Source: Prorocentrum cordatum (lineage: Eukaryota; Sar; Dinophyceae; Prorocentrales; Prorocentraceae). From it: a DNA stretch of 64,000 bases. The first letter of the stretch is position 1. The number at the start of each line of letters is the position of its first letter. A program made the translations under genes and the position numbers. The stretch spans positions 85,001 to 149,000 of the forward strand of contig CAUYUJ010005592.1 of the NCBI GenBank assembly GCA_963575745.1, written 5' to 3'. This document shows, in pieces, positions 40,586 to 51,640 of the stretch. The notes below the pieces were generated by a model. It was not told the origin of the DNA. It was given only the letters and a program-made list of their open reading frames with translations, and ran no database searches.

Positions 40586-42420
40586 ATTCTTAAATAATCT
40601 GCGAGGGAGTCCTGAGCGTAAGCGCGACTCCTGGGTGCCTGAGTGTTGGGAGCGCGGCGCTTGACTAAATTGCTGGAAATTCCAACGCAAGGGCGCCATT
40701 CTTGAGTAAAGTACAAGCAAGTCTCCAGCGAGAGCGCGACTCCAGAGCGCCGAGAAAGCGATTCCTGTATAAATTGCGAGGAAGGCCCAAGCGAGAGCGC
40801 GATTCCGGGATAAAATGGAGGAGGTCTCGGGCGGGAGCGGGGGTCCTGGCTAAATTGTGAGGAAGTCTCAGGCGGTGGCCGTTGTTGTTGTTGTAACCTA
40901 GGGGCCAACAACGCAGTTTGAGGAGGAAGACTTTCCCTGATAAAGACAGGTGCGAGCGCCGGGAGGGGCACTTCAATTGAAAACACAATGGGTATTGGAT
41001 GGGATCAGCAATACTTATTTGTGCAGCAATGGAAGTTCAACCACAACAACAACGATCAATCTAACACTGCTCGCTCTTACTGGTACGCGTGTCTTGCATT
41101 CGGTATACCCCAACCCTCGTTACCCACTCACTCCGTCTTCGATCGCACCCTCTGTCGGGGGGAATATATCCCTTGTCGCACTGACTGAAGTGCGAGGAAC
41201 TCTCGAGCGAGAGCGCCGCTCCTGAATTCGGGGGCCACTCTGAGCTCTCGGAATACATATTGAGAAATATAGAACGGGAACCCATTTCCCTAACTTGCAA
41301 GAAAGTCTCGAGCGAGAGCGCCACTCTTGAGTTTGGGGGCCTCTCGGGCCAGGGCCTCTGTGAATACATCTTGAGGAAGTATCGAACGAGAGCCCGTGTC
41401 GTCGTAGTTGGGCCTCCACCAACTTGACAGAATCACGAGTAAACCTCGAGCGAGAGCGCCGTTCCTGAGTTCGGGGGCCTTCCTGGTCAGGGGCTCTCGG
41501 AGTAAACCGTGAGGAAGTATCCAGCAGGAGCCCTTGTCGTCGTGGCTCGGCCTCCGCCAGCTTGACTGAATTGCGGGGAATTCTCAAGCGAGGGCGCCGT
41601 TCCTGAGTTCGGGGGCCTCTCTGGCCAGGGTGTCTCGGAGTAAATAATGGGGAAGTATCGGGGGGTCGTTGTAGCTGGGCCTCCAACGGCACACATTTAC
41701 AATCAGGCCCTCGCCCTAGCGGGAGCCTCGTGTTCATAGGAATTGCAGCCGGCGTCGAGGCGAGAGCGCGCGAAACCGTTTCCAGAGATCAACAATAATG
41801 GTTGTTCCACAAAAAACGGATAAGCAACAACAGCAACAACCAACAATAATAACAACAATAAATTTAAGACTGTTCGCTTTCATCTGCTCGCGTGTCATTC
41901 AACACGTATATGCCTAACCCTCGATACCCCCCTCTTCGTCTTCGATCGTACTCGCTTGGGGGTACATCCTTCTTACCTGCAACGTGTGTTCCGTGCAGCC
42001 CCTAAGGCATGGGAGACGAGGAAGGATGGAAGGAGGGGGAAGGGCGAGGGATGCGGATGGAGCGAGAGAGAGAGAGAGAGAGAGTAGCCCAGACGGGCAG
42101 ATCGGGCGGGTCGTCCCCAACGGGCGGGTCGGGAAGGCGGGCCCAGGCGGCCAGGTCGAGCCGACGGGTTGCTGAAGCGTGCGTCCTGCATGAATCACGA
42201 GGAAGTCTCAAGCGATAGAGCGATTCCCAATTAAATAATTAGGAAATCCAGAGCGAGAGCGTGATTCCTGAATGTCGAGGGCGCAGCGTCTAAATAAATT
42301 GCGAAAAAGTCCCACGCGAGAACGCGATTCCTGTATAAATTGTGAGGGAGTCCCGCGCGAAGGCGCGATTGTGGAATACATTGTGAGGAGGTCTCAGGCG
42401 GGAGCAGTTGTTGTTGTAAA

Positions 42421-42510
42421 CGGGTGGCCAGGGGCGCAGTTTGGTGACCCCTCGCTTTCCCTTGTAAGAAGCAGGGTGCGAGCCCCACAAGGGGTCCTTT
42501 AATTGGAAGC
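42421..42510 (+). repeat. tRNA-like SINE candidate, best copy
   Basis: GGGCGCAGTTTGG (42432-42444) resembles a pol III A box, and GGTGCGAGCCC (42475-42485) differs by one base from the B-box consensus GGTTCGANNCC; the spacing is about 30 bp. Related segments lie near 40912, 43046, 45100, 46388 and 47145, and reversed at about 47625-47670. Each lies between a GTT tract and a CAA tract. No tRNA cloverleaf is claimed. Confidence 0.45.
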
Positions 42511-43301
42511 TGCAATGGTTCCTGGAAGGGGGATCAACCATACTTACTAGTTAAGCATGATAACTCAACAACAACAACATCGTTAATACATTGAAGACGG
42601 TTCGTCATTATCTGCTCGCGTGTCATTCAACACGTATATCCCAAACCCTCGATACCCATCCTCTTCGTCTTCGATCGTGCCCCCCTAGGGGGCATATCCT
42701 TCCTACCTGCAGCGTGTATTCCGTGCAGCCCCTAACCTAAGGCAAGGGAGGGGAGAACGGATGGAAGGAAGGGACAAGGAGCATGCGGGTTGCTGAAGCG
42801 TGCGTCCTGCATGAATCGCAAGGCAATCTCGAGCAATAGCGCACTCCCCCAAAAAATGCGCAGAAATCCATAGCGCAAGCGCGATTCCTGAGTGCCGAGA
42901 GCGCGGCGTCTGAATACATTGCGAAACACTCCCACACAAGACCGCGATGTCTGCATACATTGTGAAGACGCCCTGCGCGAGAGCGCAACTAAACAACAAA
43001 CTGTGAGGAAATATCTGGCGGGAACTGTTGTTGTTGTATCCCGGGGCAAAAGGCCCAATTTGGAGACTCCTCACGCTCCCTTGTGACTAAAAAACCGGGT
43101 GCGATCCCTGGGAGAAGCACTTTAATTGAAAAAACATCTGCCCTGGAGGTGGGGGGATGGACCATGCTTTGTTTTTGTACATGAGAAAACAACAGCAACA
43201 ATCAGTTGAAGACTGTTCGCTCTCATCTGCTCGCGTGCCACCCAACACGTAGATTCCAAACCCTCGATACCCGCCCCCCTAGTCTTCGATCGTGCCCCCT
43301 T

Positions 43302-43307
43302 GTGGTA

Positions 43308-43362
<55 letters not shown>

Positions 43363-43392
43363 TTCTCTTTCTCTCTCCCTCTCTCTCCTACC
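43302..43392 (+). repeat. (CT)n microsatellite
   Basis: CT repeats with TTT interruptions, inside one module of the array. Confidence 0.95.
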
Positions 43393-44009
43393 TGCAACGT
43401 GTGCTTGTCGTGCAGCCCCTAAGGCAGCAAAGGAGAGGACGGATGGAAGGAAGGGACGAGGGGGAATGAGGAAACTGAAGCACGCGAGAGAATAGTTGGA
43501 GGGGCGATATGAGCAGAAAACACGTGGCAGAACCAGACGGGCAAATCGGGCGGGTGGACCCTAATGGGCGCGTCGGGGAGGCGGGCCCAAGCGGCCAGGT
43601 CGAGCAGGTGGGTTGCTGAAGCGTGCGTCCTGCATGAATCGCGAGGAAGTCTCGAGCGACAGCGCGACTCCCAAATACATCGCGAGGAAATCCACAGCGA
43701 AAGCGTGATTCCTGAGAGTCGAACGCGCGGCGTCTGAGAAAATTGCGAAGCACCCCCACGCGAGACCGCGATTGCTGCATAAATTGTGAAGGCGTCCCGC
43801 GCGAGAACGTGATTTGGGAATACACTGTGAGGAAATAGCAGGCGGGAGCCGCTGTTGTTGTAAACCGGGGGCCATCAACCCAATTGTGAAACCCATGACT
43901 TTCACGGATGAGAAACAAGATGCGCGCCCTGGGAGAAACACTGCATTTGAAACATACAATGGTTACCGAAGGCGAAATCACGAATACTTGCGTTTAGAAT
44001 TGCGAGCTC

Positions 44010-44049
<40 letters not shown>

Positions 44050-44051
<2 letters not shown>

Positions 44052-44461
44052 CATTGTAAGACTGTTCGCGTTTACTTGCCCGCGTGTCACTCAAAACGAG
44101 TTCCCCACACCCTCGATACCCGCCCATTTTGTCTTCGATCACACCCCCTTTGGGGGGATTCTTTCTCTTTGCGGGGGGCGGCGGGCTTAGACAGGCGGGC
44201 AAACCTGAACGGGCGGACGATCCTTCGCGGGCGGACATGTGCCCGGCATTGGAATGGGCGTGGGCCCTGCAGAAAGAGGAGGGAGGAACGAGGGATAGTG
44301 GGAGGAGGGGAGGGGGAAGGACGAAGGAAGAGGGAAAACGCCAGGAGACAAGGAGCGAAGAGGAGCGGTTGATTAGAGGCAGAGAGAGGGAGACAGAGAG
44401 AATGAGAGAGAGAGAGAGAGAGCGAGAAAAGCAGAAAAAAAGGTAGAGAAAAAGAGAGAGG

Positions 44462-44499
<38 letters not shown>

Positions 44500-46140
44500 A
44501 AGAAAAAAAGAAAGAGGGAGGAGGCAGGAGAGGGGAGGGAGAAGGGAGGAGGGAGAGGAGGGAGAGGGGATAGGGCAGAGAAGCATAAGGATGAGGGAAG
44601 AGAGGGGGGAGAGAAAAGAAGGGAGAGGAGGCAGGAGGGAGGAGGGAGAGGGAGGAGGAGCAGGAAGGTAAGAGCGTGAACGTTCGAGGAAGTCCTAGGC
44701 GAAAGCGCCGTTCCTGAAGGAAGTCTCGGGCGGGAGCCCACGACGGGCGGGCGATCCCCTGACGGGCGGGTCGGGCGGGTGGGACATTCAAGCGGGATGC
44801 CTGAGTATGGCGAGAGCGCGATTACTAAATAAACTGTAACGGCGTCCTTGGCGCAGCGTGTTGCCTGAGCGTCGAAAGCGCGGTTTCTGAATACACTGCA
44901 TGGAAATCAGAGGCGAAAGCGCAATTCCTGAATCAAATGTGAAAGGTTCTCTGGCGGGAGTAGGGGCCTTGATTAAATTGCGGGAGCACCGATGCTGAGT
45001 AAATTTTGACGAAGTCTCAGGAGCGGGGGTTATGAGTAAATTTGGAGGGAGTCTCAGGCGGGAACCGTTGTTGTTGTAATCCGGGGGGGCCCAGGGCACA
45101 GTTTGAGCACCAAGACTTTCCCTGTCAAAAAACAGGGTGCGAGCGCGGAGGGGCACACTTTGATTGAGAAAAAAACAGCATGCACCAGTGAGGGGGGATC
45201 GGCAACATTTATTCTTCAGAAATGAAAATTCAACAGCAACAACAACAAACATTCAAAGACTGTTCGCTCATACTTGCCCGTGTATCATTCAAAACGAGTT
45301 CCCCACACCCTCGATACCCGCCCTTTCTGTCTTCGATCACACCCGTTTGGGTTTTTTTTTTCTCTTTGCGGGGGGCGGCGGGCTTAGACAGGCGGGCAAA
45401 CCTGAACGGGCGGACAATCCTCCATGGGCGTACATGTGCCCGCCATTGGAATCGGCGTGGGCCCTGCAAAAAGAGGAGGGGCAGAACGAGGGAGAGCGGC
45501 AGGAAGGAAGGGGGAGGGACGAAGGGAGAGGGAAAACGCAAGGAGAAAAGGAGCGAAGAGGGGGGCGGTTGATTAGAGGCAGAGAGAAAGAGAGAGAGAG
45601 AGAGAACAAAAAAAAGAACACGTAAGAGAGGTAAAGACGAAAAAGAGAGAGAGAGAGGGAGAGATAGAGAGAGAAAGAAAGAAAGAGGGAGGGAGGAGGC
45701 GGGAAAGGGAAGGGAGAAGGGAGAAGGGAGAGGAGGGAGAGGGGATAGGGCAGAGAAGCATAAGGATGAGGGAAGAGAGGGGGGAGAGAAAAGAAGGGAG
45801 AGGAGGCAGGAGGGAGGAGGGAGAGGGAGGAGGAGCAGGAAGGTAAGAGCGTGAACGTTCGAGGAAGTCCTAGGCGAAAGCGCCGTTCCTGAAGGAAGTC
45901 TCGGGCGGGAGCCCACGACGGGCGGGCGATCCCCTGACGGGCGGGTCGGGCGGGTGGACATTCAAGCGGGATGCCTGAGTATGGCGAGAGCGCGATTACT
46001 AAATAAACTGTAACGGCGTCCTTGGCGCAGCGTGTTGCCTGAGCGTCGAAAGCGCGATTCCTGAATACATTACATGGAGATAAAAGGCGAGAGCGCAATT
46101 CCTGAATCAAATGTGAAAGGTTCTCTGGCAGGAGCAGGGG
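44050..46140 (+). repeat. Recent tandem duplication of about 1.2 kb within the array
   Basis: 44050-44975 and 45240-46140 match almost throughout, from GTTCCCCACACCCTCGATAC through the G-rich phrase GGGGGGCGGCGGGCTTAG, the GA-rich block, and CTAGGCGAAAGCGCCGTTCC to ATGTGAAAGGTTCTCTGGC. They differ mainly in the length of the GA tracts and at scattered bases. Confidence 0.8.
44390..44660 (+). repeat. (GA)n/(GGGA)n microsatellite
   Basis: GA-rich block at 44390-44515 grading into GGGAGGA units. A related block is at 45560-45840. Confidence 0.95.
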
Positions 46141-47640
46141 CCTTGATTAAATTGCGAAGAAGTCTTGACTGAATTGTGAGGAAGTCTCCAGCGGGAGCGC
46201 CGTTCCTGAGGAAATTGTGAGGATGTCTTCGATGGCAGCGGGGGTCCGGACTAAACTGCGAGGAAGTCACAGGCGGGAGCACCGATGCTGAGTAAATTGT
46301 GACGAAGTCTCAGGAGCGGGGGTCCTGAGTAAATTCGGAGGGAGTCTCAGGCGGGAACCGTTGTTGTCGTAATCCGGGGGGCCAGGGGCCCAGTTTGAAT
46401 AGGAAGACTTCCCCTGTCAAAAACAGGGTGCGAGCGTCGAGGGGCACATTTTGATTGAGAAAAACAGCATGCACCGGTAATGGGGTATCCTTAATGCTTA
46501 TTCTTCAGAAATGAGAATTCAACAGCAACAACAACAACAACAACCACAACAAGCATGTTAAGACTGTTCGCTCTTCCCCGCTCGCGTGCTATTCAACACG
46601 TGTATCCCAAGCCCTCGATACCTGCCCCCTTCGTCTTCGATCGTACCCCTTTGGGGGTAAAAAATTTTCTTACCTGCAACGTGTACATTTCGCGCACCCC
46701 ATAAGGCAGCAGAGGAGAGGACGGACGGAAGGAAGATGGAGCACGCGAGAAAAAGCAGGAGAGGGGCGCTAGGAGAAGAAACCACGTGACATAACCAGAC
46801 GGGCAAATCGGGCGGGTAGACCCTAGCGGGTGGGTCGGGAAGGCGGGTCCAACTGGCCAGTTCGAGCAGGCGGGCAGCTGAAGCGTACGTCCTGCATTCA
46901 TCGTGGCAAAGTCTCAAGCGAGAGCGCGATTCCAATAAAAAACATGAGGAAATCCAGCCAACGAGAGCGTAACGCGTGAATGTCGAGGGCGCGGGGTCTG
47001 AATAATTGGCGATCGAGTCCCACGCGAGAGCGCGATTCCTGCATGCCTTGTGAGGACGTCCCGCGCGATATCGTCATTTCGGAATCAAGTGTGAAGAAAC
47101 ATCAGGCGGGAGCCGCTGTTTTTTTGAAAACCGGGCGCCAGGGGCGCAGTTTGGTGGCACCTCGCTATCCCTTCTTAGAAAAGGGTGCGAGCTCCAGGAA
47201 AAGTACTTCAATTGAAACATGTAACGGTTACTTGGAAACGGGGATCAACAACAAGTATTCAGACGTGAGAATTCAACAAGAACAACAACAGCAACAACAA
47301 CAATACCAACAACAACAACCGCAACAACAACAACAATATGTTGAAGACTGTTTGCTATGATCTGCTCGTTCTTATCTGCTCTGCGCGAAAAACACGTTGC
47401 AAGTACAGAAGAAGTATACCCCCAAAAGGGTACGATCGAAGACGAAGAGGGTGGGTATCCAGGGTTCGGGATATACGCGTTGAGTGGCCCGCGAGCGGAT
47501 AAGACCAAACACAATGAAACTGATTGCTGCTGTTGTTGTTGAATTCTCACCACTGAATAATAACTGTTGTTGATCACCCGTGCCCGGTAACTTCTACATA
47601 ATAATAATTAGAATGATTCTCCGGGGGCTCGCACCCTTTT

Positions 47641-47860
47641 CTGTGCAACGGAGAATGAAGTGTCACCAACCTGTGCTATCGGGCCCCGGTGTACAACAAC
47701 AACAACAACAACAACAACAGCAGCAAGAGTCATTTTTACCTAACAGCGAAGACTGATAGGTTTCTAATAGTCTCAAAAGAAAGCATCATGACTCCCCAGG
47801 GGGGTCTGGGCGGGTGCCGGACAGGGTGCCGCAGAAGTCGTTTTAAGCCAACAGTCACAC
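47641..47860. other. No gene recognised
   Basis: Contains a CAA tract at 47693-47720 and unique sequence. No gene is seen. Confidence 0.4.
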
Positions 47861-48275
47861 ACTTCGTGCTCTTCGACCTCCCAGAACTCCATTCCCGGGC
47901 CACATTCTGAATGCCCGGAGCCAACTGTAGGCCACTTCGTGCTCTTCGACTTCCCAGAACTCCATTCCCGGGCCACATTTTGAATGCCCGGAGCCAACTG
48001 TAGGCCACTTCGTGGTCTTCGAGTCCCCAGAACTCCATTCCCGGGCCACATTTTGAATGCCCGGAGCCAACTGTAGGCCACTTCGTGCTCTTCGAGTTCC
48101 CAGAACTCCATTCCCGGGCCACATTTTGAATGCCCGGAGCCAACTGTAGGCCACTTCGTGCTCTTCGAGTTCCCAGAACTCCATTCCCGGGCCACATTTT
48201 GAATGCCCGTAGCCAACTGTAGGCAACTTCGTGCTCTTCGACTTCCCAGAACTCCCATTCCTGGGCCACATTTTC
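47861..48275 (+). repeat. 73-bp tandem repeat, 5 to 6 copies
   Basis: Units begin ACTTCGTGCTCTTCGACTTC, then CCAGAACTCCATTCCCGGGC, then CACATTTTGAATGCCCGGAG and CCAACTGTAGGCC. The starts at 47861 and 47934 give the 73-bp period. Minus-strand frames of 160-440 codons across it reuse the same unit in three phases. Confidence 0.9.
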
Positions 48276-48284
48276 AGCAGGGGC

Positions 48285-48916
48285 AAGAGCACGACGAGGA
48301 GGAGGACGAGCAAGACCAGGAGGACGAGGACGAGCAGGAGCAGGACGAGGAGCAGGAGGAGCAGGAGAAGAAGGACGAGCAGGAGGAGGAGGAGGACGAG
48401 CAGGAGGAGGAGGACGACCAGGAGGAGGAGGACGACCAGGAAGAGGAGGAGGAGGAGGAGGAGGAGGGGAGGGGGAGGACTACCAGGAGGAGGAGGAGGA
48501 GGAGGAGGAGGAGGAGGAGAGGAGGAGGAGGACGAGGAGGAGGAGGAGGAGGACGAGGAGGAGGAGGGGGGGGGAGAGCACCAGGAGGAGGAGAACGAGG
48601 ACCACCAGGAGGAGGAGGAGGAGGAGGAGGAGGAGGAGGAGGAGGAGGAGGAGGAGAGAACACCAGGAGGAGGAGGACGAGCAAGACGAGGAGGACGAGA
48701 ACGAGGCGACCAGGAAGAGGAGGAGGAGGAGGAGGAGGGGAGGGGGAGGACTACCAGGAGGAGGAGGAGGAGGAGGAGGAGGAGGAGGAGGAGGAGGAGG
48801 AGGACGAGGAGGAGGAGGAGGAGGAGGAGGAGGAGGAGGGGGGAGAGACCGAGGAGGAGGAGGAGGACGAGGAGGACGAGGAGGGGGGACGAGGAGGAGG
48901 AGGAGGAGGAGGAGGC
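48285..48916 (+). repeat. Long (GGA)n array with GAC and GAGCA variants
   Basis: About 630 bp of GGA/GAC triplets. Internal higher-order duplication is visible: GGGGAGGGGGAGGACTACCA occurs at 48466 and 48736. Confidence 0.95.
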
Positions 48917-49160
48917 TGAGGCTGAAGCAGACTGGCTGCTGAGGCTGAGGCTGAAGCAGGCTGATGCTGAGGCAGGCTGAGGCTGAGGCTGAGGCTGATG
49001 CAGGCTGAGGCTGAGGCAGGCTGAGGCTGAGGCCGAGGCTGAAGGCAGGCTGAGGCTGAAGCAGGCTGAGGCTGAGGCTGAGGCAGGCTGAGGCTGAGGC
49101 AGGCTGAGGCTGAGGCTGAGGCAGGCTGAGGCTGAGGCTGTGACTGCGACTGCCGTTGCC
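48917..49160 (+). repeat. (GGCTGA)n minisatellite
   Basis: GGCTGA and GCAGGCTGA units, grading into GCGACTGC words to about 49190. Confidence 0.95.
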
Positions 49161-49190
49161 GCTGCGACTGTCATCGCGAATGCGACTACG

Positions 49191-49670
49191 ACTGCGAGAA
49201 CAGCAGATTTCTACAACTGGATTTTCATCTGAATCTTAAGGGGAATGCTTTCAGATATGCTTCTACACATCGCTGTTAGGTTGCTTTGCCGGGATAATAC
49301 TCGCTTGCTCTCTGTTTCTAGATGCAGCATGCATCCATCATGATAGCTCCCCACTCATGGGGGATGTTCTGTTGCACGTGGGGGTCCGGTATTCCCTCTC
49401 CCTGATCTCCCGCCCGAGGGGGTCTTGACAACAACTCTTCCGATGCACCTAGACATCTCCGGCCCGGACGGCACATCGCCTTCGCAATCCCCCTGCCCGG
49501 GCCTTGCTTCTAGATATCACGACGCCTGAGTGGCCTAGGACCTCTGGGAGAGGCATCACATCCTCTGGGCAAGCCCCGTGGAGAGCCCCTAGAACCTCTG
49601 AAAGAAAAATCAGACCTCGGGCTCCTGAGTTTTCGACCCCTTCCCGGGGACCGCTTTGGCGTCGGCCACT
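49191..49670. other. No gene recognised
   Basis: Unique, less GC-rich sequence around 49200-49330. A short palindrome TCCCCACTCATGGGGGA lies near 49347. No coding signature. Confidence 0.4.
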
Positions 49671-49675
49671 TTCTG

Positions 49676-50805
<1,130 letters not shown>

Positions 50806-50984
50806 CGCCCCAGGACACGAGCGAGAGCGAGGTCGTGCGGAACAGGCCTCGGCGAGAGCGCGAAAGCGCATTCAGGATGTCCAACCAAAAAAAATGGTTG
50901 GTAATCAAAATTCAACAGGGACTGGGGAAGCCTCAGGGCCCCCTGGGAGTCTTGAAGAAAAACGGGCGGATCATCGTCATACGC

Positions 50985-51345
50985 TTCGTGGCCCCATAGG
51001 GAGCTCCACCGAAGGCCCCAGTGCCACCGTCCACAGGCGTCCTCCACACACATTCTGGCACACCCCTCACACGCCTAGTGGCCCCAGAGGGAGCTCCACC
51101 GAAGGCCCCAGTGCGACCGTCCACACGCGTCCGCCGCACCCATTTCGACACACCCCTCACACGCTTCGTGGCCCCACAGGGAGCGCCACCGAAGGCACCA
51201 GTGCCACCGTCCACACGCGTCCGCCGCACCCATTTCGGCACACCCCCAACAGGGCTCGTGGCCCCACAGGGAGCGCCACCGAAGGTATTCACAATTGCGG
51301 TGCGCGCAACTGCATATGGTTGGGTCCTCCGCCAGGCTGATTGAC
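50985..51345 (+). repeat. Tandem repeat of about 88 bp, 3.5 units
   Basis: Units CACGCTTCGTGGCCCCACAG, GGAGCTCCACCGAAGGCCCC, AGTGCCACCGTCCACACGCG, then a CGCCGCACCCATTTCGRCAC tail. It is homologous to the 76-bp repeat at 18195-18835 and ends with the same CATATGGTTGGGTCC phrase and CGCCAGGCTGATT. Confidence 0.85.
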
Positions 51346-51640
51346 ATGTTCCCCGCCCGCCCCCCCACCGGAAATGGAGGGCAAATCGGGGCCTTCGGGT
51401 TGGGTTGGGGTGGTTTGGTGGGCGCTGGTCCTCCGCTCCGCGTGGGGGGGGGGCGCTTTCGGCCGTCAGTCCTCCCAGAGCCGCCGCGTCCGCCTCGCCC
51501 GCGCCCGCACCCGCGCCCGCGCGGTGGAGCTCCACCGCCGCCTCCTCGCCGCCGCGCACCGCCGCGCCGCGCACGCGCAGTCGCCCGCGCGAGCCCCCGC
51601 CGCCCGCAGAAGTCCCGAGGCCGCTCTCCTGGAAGCGCTG
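51346..51640. other. GC-rich spacer, no gene recognised
   Basis: Very GC-rich (GCCGCC/CGCGCC words). Frames on all phases are compositional. Confidence 0.4.

Larger units (their letters stand above)
40586..47640 (+). repeat. Complex modular array, 7 direct modules and one inverted
   Basis: Each module combines: degenerate units of about 45 bp (GCGAGGAAGTCTCGAGCGAG then AGCGCGATTCCTGA); a GTT tract; a tRNA-like segment; a CAA tract about 160 bp later; the phrase GACTGTTCGCTC then CTGCTCGCGTGTCATTCAAC; the hairpin core at about 41112, 41920, 42648, 43262, 44111, 45310 and 46613; CAACGTGTGTTCCGTGCAGC; and often a GA or CT tract. The copy at 47345-47640 is reversed. No protein-coding gene is apparent. 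Confidence 0.75.

Noticed and set aside
39798-40986. Repetitive proteins of 230-495 residues on both strands
   Set aside because: They come from the 21-bp minisatellite, whose length is a multiple of 3. There is no non-repetitive domain.
48203-49174. Glu-rich, Arg-rich and Leu/Ser-rich frames of 140-440 codons
   Set aside because: Produced by the GGA and GGCTGA arrays and the 73-bp repeat. No independent coding evidence.
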